A stretch of 64,000 nt of DNA from Undibacterium pigrum. Its GTDB lineage: Bacteria > Pseudomonadota > Gammaproteobacteria > Burkholderiales > Burkholderiaceae_D. The stretch is taken from assembly GCF_003201815.1 (NCBI RefSeq), contig NZ_QJKB01000004.1:62001-126000 (forward strand), written 5' to 3'. Shown one piece after another: positions 7,594 through 17,170 of the stretch (its first letter is position 1; each line of letters opens with the position of its first letter). The notes under the pieces were generated by a model, which was not told the origin of the DNA, ran no database searches, and worked only from the letters and a program-made list of their open reading frames with translations. The translations under genes were made by a program, and so were the position numbers.

Positions 7594-10479
7594 TCAACGG
7601 AAAACGTATTTTGCCGACAATGTGAAGTAACGACCAGTGTTGTTATGCAAGGAAGTGTCATAACCTTGCTGAACAGTTGTGCTGGTATTTGATCCTGCAG
7701 CATATGGTGCTTTGGAATCAAAAATGTTTTTCACGTTGATGCCCAGAGTCAAATCCTTGAAGCCAGTGTAGTTGTAGCCCAGGTCAACAGTAGTCCAGCT
7801 GGCCATTTGGCAATCTGGGAAGTACTTGTTGTAGTTAGGCTGCAACTGGATCGAGGTTGCAGTTGCTGGCTGACCAGAACCAAAGTGGCAGTACGGTGTG
7901 GCGTATGTCGTTGTATTGTCATAACGGCGATACAGAGACACGCTGTCTGTGAATCTGACGCTGCCGTAGACAGTATGTGGACCTTTTTCCCATGAAGTGC
8001 TAAAACTTGCACGCAGACGTGGGATATTGCCAACTGAAGTTGCCCAGTCATTCAAGCCACCTTGTGTACCAACTGCATTTCTTTCGAGGTCGCCAATAAC
8101 TTCAGCACGACGATAAGAGAACAGGTAAGTACCACGCAGGGAAGATGTCAGCTTGCCATTTTCACCGAGGTTATTACGCATTTTCAGCTCAAGATCTGCA
8201 CCACTGGTTTCTGTTGCACCCTGGTTGATCCATGGTGTTTTAACAGCCAGCAATGGGCCAGTACCTGGGATAGGATTACCGTTGGCATCTTTCAACTGAT
8301 TGAGCGGATTGGTATCGCGCAAAATATAGTCAGCAGGGAAGTTGGCAGGGTGTTCCAGCAGGAATGTAGAGCTACTCAGGACAACAGAGCCTTCCTGACG
8401 CAATTTGTAAATATCCAAAACCACGTCGAAATTGCTGGTAGGTGAGTAGATCATGCCCAGAGAGTAGCTCTTGGATTTTTCTGGCTTCAGATCAGGATTT
8501 GCACCACCAACACCGGAAACGCTCTTGGAGCAATCAACCTGTTCTGCACCAGCAACAGGATTTGCACCATTAGGGCAGCGGATAGGATCAACTGTGCCGT
8601 TCAGGAAGAACTGTGCACCACCAGCAGCGGTTTGTGACAGGCCAGGAGCACGGAAGGCTTCAGCATAAGTACCACGGAATGCCAGACCATCTGTAACTGT
8701 CCATTTTGCACCGACTTTAGGTACGAAATTGCCTTTGATTTTTTCGTATTTGTCGTAACGGCCAGCAAAATCCATCTCAAAGTTTTTAAAGAATGGAGTG
8801 CGGAACTCGACAAATGCAGAAGAAACATTACGCTTGGAATTGATCGCTGTCGTTGTCAGGCCCAGAATGTCACCACGGGCATTGATAGGATCAGGATCGA
8901 TAGCCAGTTTTTCCTGACGCAATTCGAAACCAGCCGCAAAGCCGATAGCGCCACCACCGAGGGAACCAAATTCCGTCGATGCTTTACCATCCCATTGTGT
9001 GATTTCAGAGGTACCGATATTGGTCAGGTCAGGGCTGATAGTAGGATCAGCAGCGATCGAGGCCAGAGTACGGTTATCAGTAATCAGCTTGCGCAGTGTA
9101 GGCAAGTAGAGGAAACCATGCGCCACTTCATTACGCTTGGAACGGTTCCACAAAACAGCACTTTCCCAATCCCAGCTTGCGACACTGCCTCTCAGGCCTG
9201 CCAGCAAACGTGCACCCTTGTTGTCCAGGTCTGTACCGGTCAGCAGATTTTCAAAACGGTAAGAAACGGCAGAACGGGCATCCTTATTAGGATTGTCAGG
9301 GTGACCAATAGGCAAAATAGCCTGGAACGGTGCAGCCAGACCACCTACCAGGAAGTTGGTTGTTGGTGATGTACCGCTGATAGTACGGGCACCAGCACGG
9401 TAGGTACGTTTGGTTTCAGAGTATGCAAATTCTGCAAAGGCTGACAATTTGTCGTTAATTTTCAGATTACCGACGGACATGAAATTGATGTCATCACCTT
9501 TGCTTTGTACATCAGTAAATGCATCTGCATTGTAGTTACAGAAAGTACGGCCAAACAACACGCTGGACGACGCGATATTGTGTTGTGCACCACCAACCAG
9601 CAAGCGGGATGGATCGCAATTTGTCTGATTGATGACAGTGGCGCCAGTCGTGAAGAAGGACAGTGCGCCAGGAGTACGTTCTTTGTAGAAGAATGCCTGG
9701 TTAGAGATGCTGCTGCTATATGGATTCAGACGATAGTTAATATCTGAATACAGCTTGGCTTCGATATCATTGGAACCATTTTGTACCGTGGTCGCATTTT
9801 GTTTTTTATAGTCGACTGCGAACAACACGTTATAGCCCTGGCTGGCGAAGTCACCAAAACCTATCGTGCCATTAACATTTTGACGGCCGAATTCACGGTC
9901 ATCGTTGGCACTGATATTGGCACTGACTTCAGCGCCTTGATAATCACGTTTTGTAATGAAGTTGATAACGCCAGCAACCGCATCGGAACCATAAATAGCT
10001 GACGCGCCATCTTTGAAGATTTCAATTTTTTCGATAGCGGACAGAGGGATGGCATTCAGATCATACAGCGTTGATTGACCATTGTTTGGATTTGCATAGG
10101 CAGATGGTGCCATGCGACGGCCATTCAACAGTATCAGTGTAGATGTAGAACCCAGACCACGCAGGGATGCTGTAGCAACACCGCGGGAGAAACCATTTTG
10201 ATCGGGCGTATCGTTATAACCGCCTGTACCCATGGACGGTACTTGTTTCAACAACTCCAGCACCGTAGTTGCACCACTTTGCTTGATTTCTTTAGCGGTG
10301 ATGGTTTGTATCGGTGATGTACCTTCTTTATCAGCGCGTTTGATGTTCGAGCCGGTAATTTCAATACGTTGTGGTGCTTCAGTCTGAGCGTGGGCATAAC
10401 CCCCGATCAGCATGGAGCCAGCAAATACGCTGAGCGCCAGGCGCACTGACTGCACGCCTATTTTTTCTTTAAATATCAT
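7594..10479 (-). CDS. TonB-dependent outer-membrane receptor (copy 1), peptide-locus type
   Basis: A 961-residue outer-membrane receptor that imports a large ligand using TonB energy. The signal peptide ends at AHAQ (about residue 32). A TonB-box-like start (RIEITGSNIKR) and plug domain follow; the plug carries GASAIYGSDAVAGVINFI near residue 160. The rest is a long 22-strand-type barrel ending in a terminal aromatic (KYVFR). Receptors with the ITGSxIKR start are common in protein-degrading Gram-negative bacteria. Its partner is the S9 peptidase just downstream, and a near mirror image of the pair lies at 14.3-19.2 kb. Peptides or protein fragments are the likely ligand, inferred from context only. 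Confidence 0.9.
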   Translation of the reverse strand: MIFKEKIGVQSVRLALSVFAGSMLIGGYAHAQTEAPQRIEITGSNIKRADKEGTSPIQTITAKEIKQSGATTVLELLKQVPSMGTGGYNDTPDQNGFSRGVATASLRGLGSTSTLILLNGRRMAPSAYANPNNGQSTLYDLNAIPLSAIEKIEIFKDGASAIYGSDAVAGVINFITKRDYQGAEVSANISANDDREFGRQNVNGTIGFGDFASQGYNVLFAVDYKKQNATTVQNGSNDIEAKLYSDINYRLNPYSSSISNQAFFYKERTPGALSFFTTGATVINQTNCDPSRLLVGGAQHNIASSSVLFGRTFCNYNADAFTDVQSKGDDINFMSVGNLKINDKLSAFAEFAYSETKRTYRAGARTISGTSPTTNFLVGGLAAPFQAILPIGHPDNPNKDARSAVSYRFENLLTGTDLDNKGARLLAGLRGSVASWDWESAVLWNRSKRNEVAHGFLYLPTLRKLITDNRTLASIAADPTISPDLTNIGTSEITQWDGKASTEFGSLGGGAIGFAAGFELRQEKLAIDPDPINARGDILGLTTTAINSKRNVSSAFVEFRTPFFKNFEMDFAGRYDKYEKIKGNFVPKVGAKWTVTDGLAFRGTYAEAFRAPGLSQTAAGGAQFFLNGTVDPIRCPNGANPVAGAEQVDCSKSVSGVGGANPDLKPEKSKSYSLGMIYSPTSNFDVVLDIYKLRQEGSVVLSSSTFLLEHPANFPADYILRDTNPLNQLKDANGNPIPGTGPLLAVKTPWINQGATETSGADLELKMRNNLGENGKLTSSLRGTYLFSYRRAEVIGDLERNAVGTQGGLNDWATSVGNIPRLRASFSTSWEKGPHTVYGSVRFTDSVSLYRRYDNTTTYATPYCHFGSGQPATATSIQLQPNYNKYFPDCQMASWTTVDLGYNYTGFKDLTLGINVKNIFDSKAPYAAGSNTSTTVQQGYDTSLHNNTGRYFTLSAKYVFR

Positions 10480-11092
10480 TATTGTTCCCTCTTTGTTGAT
10501 AGACCAGATGCAATCGGGTGCCGGATCCGTTTTGGCAGTCAGGGTAAAGTTGCAAAAATTTTGTGAATTTTCAAACTTTTCTGTGCTGCTGTCCGATGAG
10601 TTTTTACCAAATCTTTCTTCTCTTTATTTGCGTGGAAGAAATGAAAGGCAATGAATCAAACAGAACTTTATTATGTAAATAAAATACCCTCCGGGGAAAG
10701 CGTTTGTTACCAATTTCTGCTGTGCTGTTGTTTGATGGAGACAAGAAATGAAAATTTAATTTCTAAATTTTCATGAAATTGAGATTGTGTGATCGTTTTG
10801 CAAATCTATTTAATTCCATATAATTTATATGGATAAGCTTATAAAATTCAGAGAAAATGAACTATATGAACAGAAATTCCCTCAAATTCCGGGAGTTTGC
10901 TTATTTGTTGGTGGACAAAAAAATGCGAAAAAATTTTCAAATTTTGAGATTTCTGTAAAAATCGAGGCCACCAATAAGTTCCTGCAACTTGTAAGAACTT
11001 GTAACGGGAAAATCTGTCTACGACCTTAGTGAGTGCACGCCCAAATGAAAGCGGCATGTTTAACTATGTATATAATTAACCAGGAAAAATAT
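10480..11092. other. AT-rich divergent regulatory region between receptor 1 and metalloprotease
   Basis: No credible gene. It contains a 27-base palindrome (ATGAAAATTT, 7 bases, AAATTTTCAT; 10748-10774), a 17-base palindrome (CCATATA, ATT, TATATGG; 10816-10832) and a tandem direct repeat of AACTTGTAA (10986-10994 and 10996-11004) in phase with one helical turn. The repeat ends about 90 bases before the metalloprotease start. These look like regulator binding sites serving two divergent genes. The one open frame here (10829-11029) has no ribosome binding site or recognisable sequence. Confidence 0.5.
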
Positions 11093-13741
11093 ATGAAATT
11101 GCCAAAAGAAGTACATTTCAAGAAAAAGACCCTACTCCTTTTGTTGTGTGCCTTGAGTGAAGTCGCACTGGCGCAGACACCTCCTGCTGCAACGCCAGTT
11201 GCAACTAACGGTGCTACACCGGCGACACCTGCCGTTGCGCCAGTTGCAGCAGCTCCTGCGCCAGCTCCTGGACTGCGTCCATTCAAAGATATCATCAAGG
11301 ATGCGAAAGAGCTTAAGGGCTTTTTTAATCTGTATCAGAAAGACGACAAAGTCTGGATGGAAATCCGTCCTGAGCAATTTGATAAGCCTTTCCTGTTTAC
11401 TTATAATATTCCCAACAGCATAGGCGAGCGTGGTTTGTATGGCAGCCAGATGGGACGCGGTTATCAGGCGGTGTTCAAGAAAATTGGTAATCAGGTGCAA
11501 TTGCTGGCCATGAATACAGAATTCTATGCCAAGCCAGGTACACCTCAGGCGCTGGCAGTAGCCCAGGCTTTTTCAGACAGTTTGCTGGCGAGCGCGCCGG
11601 TACTGAGTTCTCCCAATAGTGAATCCAAAGGTATCCTGGTAGATGCCAGCACTTTGCTGTTCAATGATATTCCTGCTTACTCCACCAGGCTGGAATATGC
11701 TTACCGCACCATGTACGTGCTGGACCGGGCAAATTCCAGCTTTGGCAAATTGAGTACAGATGAGTCCCTGTCCGGATTTTTTGTGAATGCTCACTTTGCC
11801 ACGCCACGTATTGCTGCTGCGCCGCTGGTGCCACCACCAGTTGCTCTTCCTACTCCGCCACAGACAACCCCTGATCCACGTAGTTTCTTTGTTGGCTTTT
11901 ATTTCAATTTCTCTGCATTGCCAACTGAAGTCATGCGTCCGCGTCTGGCTGACGACAGGCTGGGACATTTCGTCACGACCAGTTACGATTTCACAGAAGA
12001 CGTCAAACCCAAGACTTCACGCCATTTCGTCAACCGCTGGCGTCTGGAAAAACAAGACCCGACCGCGGCCTTGTCAGAACCCAAACAGCCTATCGTTTAC
12101 TGGCTGGATAAAAACGTTCCAGAAAAATATCGCAAGTCCATTACTGAGGGTGTCCTGGAGTGGAATAAGGCATTTGAAAAGATAGGTTTTAAAAACGCCG
12201 TCGTCGCCAAACAGCAAACTGAAAAAGATAATTTCGACACCATGGATGCACGTCATGCATCGATACGCTGGTTCGTTGGCGCTGACGTAGGCTTTGCGAT
12301 TGGCCCTTCACGCGTCGATGAGCGCAGTGGTGAAATTCTGGATGCCGATATCGGTATGTCGGACGTCTTCGCCCGTGGCGCACGCCGCATGATCGGCGAG
12401 GATGCGCAAACAAATGCCATGTCCGGCCATGCTCATGGTGATTGTGATTTTGCCCATGAAGCTTCCATGGAAATGGGTTTTGCCATGGACTTGCTGGATG
12501 CCCGTGGTGAAGTTGATATGGATAGTCCTAAAGCTGAAGCACTTGCACAAGCCTATGTTAAAGACGTCATCATGCATGAAGTCGGCCATACTCTGGGTTT
12601 GCGTCACAACTTCCGCTCTTCCACCATTTACACCTTGAAGCAATTGCAAGATCCGGCGTTTACCAAGGTCAATGGCCTGGCCGGTTCCATCATGGATTAC
12701 GTGCCTTTCAATCTGGCAACCAAGGGTGAGCCTCAGGGCGAATATGTCATGTCTTCTCTTGGCCCGTATGACTATTGGGCAATTGAATACGCCTACAAAC
12801 CTGTCGATGCAGACAAGGAAAAAGAAGAGCTGGCCCGCATAGCCTCACGTTCTACCGAGCCTTTGCTGGCCTATGGTACCGACGAAGATTCCATGGGTAC
12901 CCTGGTGTCAGATCCTGATGTCAACGTGTTTGACCTGGGTTCAGATCCACTGGCCTATATCCAGAAACGCCTGACGATTTCACGCGAATTGTGGGATAGA
13001 TTGCAAACACGTCAGTTGAAAGCTGGTGACAGCTATGAGGGTCTGCGCCGTAGTTTTGAATATGGCTTCGGTCAGTTTGCCCGTACCGTGCCGCTGGCAA
13101 CCAAGTTTGTTGGTGGTACTACATTCTTGCGTGACCATGCTGGTACTGGACGTGCAACTTACACACCTATCGCCGCTGAGCGTCAGCGCCAGGCTTTGAA
13201 GCTGGTGTCCGATAGCTTGTTTACTGCCAAGAGCTTTGTCTTCTCGCCTGAACTGTTAAGCCGTATGGGTGTGGATCACTTCCAGCGTGGCAATCGTAAC
13301 GACATTTCCATTTCTGCCCGTTTGCTGGGTTTGCAAACAGCAGCACTGGATCAATTGATGTCAGATGTTGTGGCACAGCGTATGCTCAATACAGCAGAAA
13401 AACTGCGCGATCCTAAGAAAGTATTGTCCCTGCATGAGCTGTATGGCAATTTGCAATCGACTATCTGGAGTGAATTGTCCAGTGGGGCCGATATTGTTTC
13501 TGCGCGTCGCAACTTGCAACGCGAGCATCTGAAACGTTTATCCAATGCCTTGTTGAAGCCATCCGCGACAGCGCCGGCAGATGCCCGTAGTTTGCAAAGA
13601 GAGCAGGCAAACCAACTGTTGGTGGCAATTCGTGGCGCAGTAGGCAAGCCTATGAGCGCAGAGTCGCGCGCACATTTGTCAGAAAGCATGGCGACCTTGA
13701 ACGAAGTACTCAAGGCCTCACTGGTCAGGGCAGGGGTCTGA
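11093..13741 (+). CDS. Secreted zinc-dependent metalloprotease (DUF5117/DUF4953 family)
   Basis: An 882-residue predicted secreted metalloprotease. A Sec signal peptide (basic start, leucine run, cleavage after LAQ at about residue 28) is followed by an Ala/Pro-rich linker. The extended zinc site HEVGHTLGLRH begins at His495, with Glu496 as catalytic base and His499 and His505 as further ligands. A methionine follows about 30 residues later (SIMDYVP), as in metzincin Met-turns. The N-terminal and flanking regions match the DUF5117/DUF4953 protein type as I recall it. The start is at 11093 because of the signal peptide and an AGGAAA ribosome binding site. It sits between two TonB-receptor/S9-peptidase cassettes and probably makes the peptides they handle. 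Confidence 0.88.
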   Translation: MKLPKEVHFKKKTLLLLLCALSEVALAQTPPAATPVATNGATPATPAVAPVAAAPAPAPGLRPFKDIIKDAKELKGFFNLYQKDDKVWMEIRPEQFDKPFLFTYNIPNSIGERGLYGSQMGRGYQAVFKKIGNQVQLLAMNTEFYAKPGTPQALAVAQAFSDSLLASAPVLSSPNSESKGILVDASTLLFNDIPAYSTRLEYAYRTMYVLDRANSSFGKLSTDESLSGFFVNAHFATPRIAAAPLVPPPVALPTPPQTTPDPRSFFVGFYFNFSALPTEVMRPRLADDRLGHFVTTSYDFTEDVKPKTSRHFVNRWRLEKQDPTAALSEPKQPIVYWLDKNVPEKYRKSITEGVLEWNKAFEKIGFKNAVVAKQQTEKDNFDTMDARHASIRWFVGADVGFAIGPSRVDERSGEILDADIGMSDVFARGARRMIGEDAQTNAMSGHAHGDCDFAHEASMEMGFAMDLLDARGEVDMDSPKAEALAQAYVKDVIMHEVGHTLGLRHNFRSSTIYTLKQLQDPAFTKVNGLAGSIMDYVPFNLATKGEPQGEYVMSSLGPYDYWAIEYAYKPVDADKEKEELARIASRSTEPLLAYGTDEDSMGTLVSDPDVNVFDLGSDPLAYIQKRLTISRELWDRLQTRQLKAGDSYEGLRRSFEYGFGQFARTVPLATKFVGGTTFLRDHAGTGRATYTPIAAERQRQALKLVSDSLFTAKSFVFSPELLSRMGVDHFQRGNRNDISISARLLGLQTAALDQLMSDVVAQRMLNTAEKLRDPKKVLSLHELYGNLQSTIWSELSSGADIVSARRNLQREHLKRLSNALLKPSATAPADARSLQREQANQLLVAIRGAVGKPMSAESRAHLSESMATLNEVLKASLVRAGV

Positions 13742-13798
13742 TTGCCATAATGATGCTTATTATGTAAATTATTTGTTATTTAAAAAATAAGCTGACTT

Positions 13799-13834
13799 GC
13801 AAAAACCCGTGCATCGCACGGGTTTTTGCTTTTT
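13799..13834 (+). terminator. Terminator of the metalloprotease gene
   Basis: A perfect 14-bp stem (GCAAAAACCCGTGC with its complement, ATC loop) followed by TTTTT. Confidence 0.92.
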
Positions 13835-14298
13835 GGGTGCAGATGTTACAAATGCTTTCAGACGTAGTCGCGAGTTCCTTGTTCGGCCAAAAGTTCCCGC
13901 TTTGATACAAAAAAACAACAACATTAAATATATTTCGATACTTGTTTTCTATGCAATTTTTAAAAACATAATTCTGGCTATGAAGAAAATTCCATAAAAA
14001 ACATGTATTTTCCGGACTAAACGAAAACAATATTCCCAATTTTCAAAAATGGCAGGTGTAGTGTCTGGGACTCATTAAGAAAAACTAAACAAGTTACATA
14101 ATGTCACAGTTCATAATCATTGTTCTTTCAAAGAACCTTATGTTTTTGTAAGCAAATTTATCTGGTGAAGCAAGGGAGACCATCGGTTTTTTCGGATAAA
14201 ACTGATTACCGTGCCAAATAAAATTTGCGTAAAAATGTTGCACTACTGTTCCTGGAAGTTCGCGCTTGCATTGAAAAATTAAAATAGAAAGGTAATTC
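13835..14298. other. AT-rich promoter region of TonB receptor gene 2
   Basis: No gene is seen. It contains a 15-base palindrome, GTTCTTT, C, AAAGAAC (14122-14136), about 165 bases before the receptor start, which may be an operator. An ACAAGTT (14089-14095) is the reverse complement of part of the AACTTGTAA repeats upstream of the metalloprotease; a shared regulator is possible but one half-site is weak evidence. Confidence 0.4.
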
Positions 14299-17046
14299 AT
14301 GAAGCTGAGTCGTCTCGCATTTGCATTGTCCAGCATAGGTTTGTTCTCCATCGCCACTGGCGTATTGGCACAAGTGACCACCCCAGAGGATGAAAAGAAA
14401 TCAGAAAAAATCCAGAAGGTGGAAGTGACTGGTTCAAAAATTAAGCGTATCAACTACGAAACTGCATCCCCGGTACAAGTCATTGGCCGTGATGAAATCG
14501 CTCGTGGTGGTGCTACTTCCCTGACAGAAGTATTAAAAACTATTTCTTCCAACCTCGGCGGGGTTGATGAAAACCGTACCAATGGTTTTACCGCTGGTGC
14601 ATCCGGCCTGAACCTGCGTGGTATCGGTAGCCAGGCAACACTGGTGCTGATCAACGGTCGTCGCCTTGCTGCTTATGCGCAACCAGAATATCAAACGACT
14701 TTCGTTGATTTGAACTCTGTACCGGTTGGTGCAGTTGATCGCATCGAAATCCTGAAAGATGGCGCGTCGGCGATTTACGGTTCTGAAGCGATGGCCGGTG
14801 TTGTTAACATCATCTTGCGTGACAGTTTTGTGGGGGCAGAAATCAGCGGATCCTATGCGCAATCACAAAAAAATGACGGCGAACAAATCCGTACCAGCCT
14901 GAGCTATGGTTTTGGTAGCCTGGTTGAAGATCACTTTAACGTCTATGCAACTCTGGATATTCGTCAGCGCAAACCGATGTTTATCAGCAAGCGCGATAGT
15001 TACCTGAGCACAGAAGATCTGCGTCCTTATGGCTACAAAGACAATCGCTCACTGTACACATTCCCAGGCAATATTTACTGGACTGATAAGGCCACAGGCA
15101 AATTTGTTTCACAAACACTGGACAAAAATTGCGCACCGCAGAACCTGGTTCCAGCCGAGCCTTTCTTTGGTGCCGGCACAGTGGGTAACGTCTGCGTATT
15201 CGATGATTTGAAAGATGCCTCCGTCAACTCTGGCGGTAAAACTGACCGTGTTGGCCTGACCAGCCGCGGTACATGGCAAATCAATGCAGACACCAGCGCA
15301 TTTGCAGAAATCATGTACAACCAGAACAAGGCGACTGTAACAGGCGTACCACACTGGCTTGCAGGTCAGACTGGCCAGCCAACAGGACCCTTGCCAATCA
15401 CCCACCCACAATACCCTAAAGAGTTGATCGATCCAGTGACTGGCAAGACGCTGGCAGGCGGTAACGGCACTGTACGTGTCCGCGCTTCCCTGAAAGATTT
15501 CCCAGGCCAGGGTCTGGAAAATACGACAGATTTCGGTCGTTATCTGGCAGGCTTGAAAGGTACGTATTCAAACTGGGATTGGGAATCTGCGCTGATGTTC
15601 AACACCAGCAAAGTTGAGTCCAAAGCAACAGCCGGTATTTTGTCCAAGCCTTTTATCGAAGCCTACAATAACGGTACTTTCCTGTTTGGTAGCTCGGCAC
15701 AAAATGCTGAACTGTACAAGAAAATCGTGACTGGCTCTTCCGATAACTTTAAATCCGGCATGTATATGTGGGATGCCAAGGTATCTGGCGAAGTGATGCA
15801 GTTGCCTGCTGGCCCTATGTCTGTCGCGATTGGTGCAGAAGTCCGCCGTGAAACTCTGGAAGTGAATCCATCTCAGTTGTCTATCGATGGTGAGTTGTAT
15901 CACCGTGCGCAAGCTCAGCCAGGCTATAAACGCGGTCGTAATATTGCGTCTACCTATGCTGAATTGTCTGTACCTATCTTCAAAACACTGGAAGGTCAGA
16001 TCGCAGCACGTTATGACCGTTATTCCGACTATGGTAATTCAACAACACCAAAAGTCGGCATTAAATGGAATGCAGATCCAACTTTGCTGGTACGCGGTAC
16101 TTATGCAACTGGTTTCCGTGCACCGACACTGGTAGAAAACTCTTCTCAGATCTTGAAAGCTTTCTTGTCTTATCGTGATCCAGAGCGTTGCAACGATAAA
16201 TTCAAGAATGGTTGCCAATGGAGCAGTGCTTACGAAAGTGGTTCCAATCCTAACCTGAAACCAGAAACTGCAGACAGTTTCACTATGGGTGTGGTCTGGG
16301 AGCCAACATCCTGGCTGAATGCCAGCCTGGACTTCTGGCAAATCAAGCGTAAGGATGAAATCTCTACATTTGATCTGACTACTGTTCTGGCAAATCCTGG
16401 TCGCTATGCGGGCAACTCTGCAGTAGTGATTACTCGTGACGCTTTGAGTGCGGCTGATAAAACAGCAGGTGCGACTGCTGGTGAAATCACCAATCTCAGA
16501 TTGTTGCTGACTAACGTGGCGACAACACAAGTTCGCGGCGTTGATCTCGACATCAATACCAAGTTCAATCTGGGTGAATATGGTCGTATCTCACCAAATC
16601 TGAAAGTGACTTATAACCACTCTTATAAATCAGCTCCTTCACCAGAAGCAGAAGCAATTGAATACGCAGGTTCGCGTAATCAACCGCGCGTCACTGCGAC
16701 TGCAGGCATAGGCTGGGAAAAAGCAGCATGGAGAGCATCTCTGGACGCAGTACATGTCGGCCATATGTCTTCCAATGGTGACTTTACACAACCATGCGTA
16801 TTCGAAACTCAGGGTTATGCGAACTTGTGTAAGGATATCCCATCCTTCACGACCTTCAACCTGGGTGGCAGCTACACTGGTTTGGTGAAAGACTTGAAAC
16901 TGAGCTTCGCGATCAGGAACGTATTTGATCGTATGCCTCCGTTTGCTCCAAGTGCTACATCAACACAAGCTGTTGCAGCATTGACTGGCTTGCATGATGT
17001 GATTGGTCGTTACTTCCAGATCACTGTAGATTACAAATTCAAGTAA
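14299..17046 (+). CDS. TonB-dependent outer-membrane receptor (copy 2), peptide-locus type
   Basis: A 915-residue outer-membrane receptor, paralogous to the one at 7594-10479. The signal peptide ends at VLAQ (about residue 25). Then come the TonB-box-like KVEVTGSKIKR, the plug with LNLRGIGSQATLVLINGRR and GASAIYGSEAMAGVVNIIL, and a barrel ending in VDYKFK. Two cysteine-containing loops (NCAPQ/NVCVF and RCNDKFKNGC) suggest disulfide-stapled extracellular loops. An AAAGGTAATTC ribosome binding site precedes the ATG. A terminator separates it from the S9 peptidase that follows. Ligand unknown; peptides are the contextual guess. Confidence 0.9.
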   Translation: MKLSRLAFALSSIGLFSIATGVLAQVTTPEDEKKSEKIQKVEVTGSKIKRINYETASPVQVIGRDEIARGGATSLTEVLKTISSNLGGVDENRTNGFTAGASGLNLRGIGSQATLVLINGRRLAAYAQPEYQTTFVDLNSVPVGAVDRIEILKDGASAIYGSEAMAGVVNIILRDSFVGAEISGSYAQSQKNDGEQIRTSLSYGFGSLVEDHFNVYATLDIRQRKPMFISKRDSYLSTEDLRPYGYKDNRSLYTFPGNIYWTDKATGKFVSQTLDKNCAPQNLVPAEPFFGAGTVGNVCVFDDLKDASVNSGGKTDRVGLTSRGTWQINADTSAFAEIMYNQNKATVTGVPHWLAGQTGQPTGPLPITHPQYPKELIDPVTGKTLAGGNGTVRVRASLKDFPGQGLENTTDFGRYLAGLKGTYSNWDWESALMFNTSKVESKATAGILSKPFIEAYNNGTFLFGSSAQNAELYKKIVTGSSDNFKSGMYMWDAKVSGEVMQLPAGPMSVAIGAEVRRETLEVNPSQLSIDGELYHRAQAQPGYKRGRNIASTYAELSVPIFKTLEGQIAARYDRYSDYGNSTTPKVGIKWNADPTLLVRGTYATGFRAPTLVENSSQILKAFLSYRDPERCNDKFKNGCQWSSAYESGSNPNLKPETADSFTMGVVWEPTSWLNASLDFWQIKRKDEISTFDLTTVLANPGRYAGNSAVVITRDALSAADKTAGATAGEITNLRLLLTNVATTQVRGVDLDINTKFNLGEYGRISPNLKVTYNHSYKSAPSPEAEAIEYAGSRNQPRVTATAGIGWEKAAWRASLDAVHVGHMSSNGDFTQPCVFETQGYANLCKDIPSFTTFNLGGSYTGLVKDLKLSFAIRNVFDRMPPFAPSATSTQAVAALTGLHDVIGRYFQITVDYKFK

Positions 17047-17059
17047 TCTCGTGAACTGA

Positions 17060-17097
17060 TAAGTGCCGGAATTTTCTATTCCGGCACTTATTTTTTT
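17060..17097 (+). terminator. Terminator of TonB receptor gene 2
   Basis: A perfect 13-bp stem (TAAGTGCCGGAAT with its complement, TTTCT loop) followed by seven T. It overlaps an in-frame upstream ATG of the next gene (17063), which excludes that start. Confidence 0.93.
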
Positions 17098-17170
17098 ATC
17101 TGCTCGCTTTCTACACGATGGCGATATAAAAATTATAGTGATAAAAACAGATACTTCAGAGGGACATATT

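Noticed and set aside
10829-11029. 66-codon open frame in the divergent region
   Set aside because: No ribosome binding site, AT-driven composition, and it covers palindromes and direct repeats that look regulatory.
17063-17170. N-terminal extension of S9 peptidase 2
   Set aside because: It begins inside a terminator; GTG at 17171 has a good ribosome binding site and starts the signal peptide.
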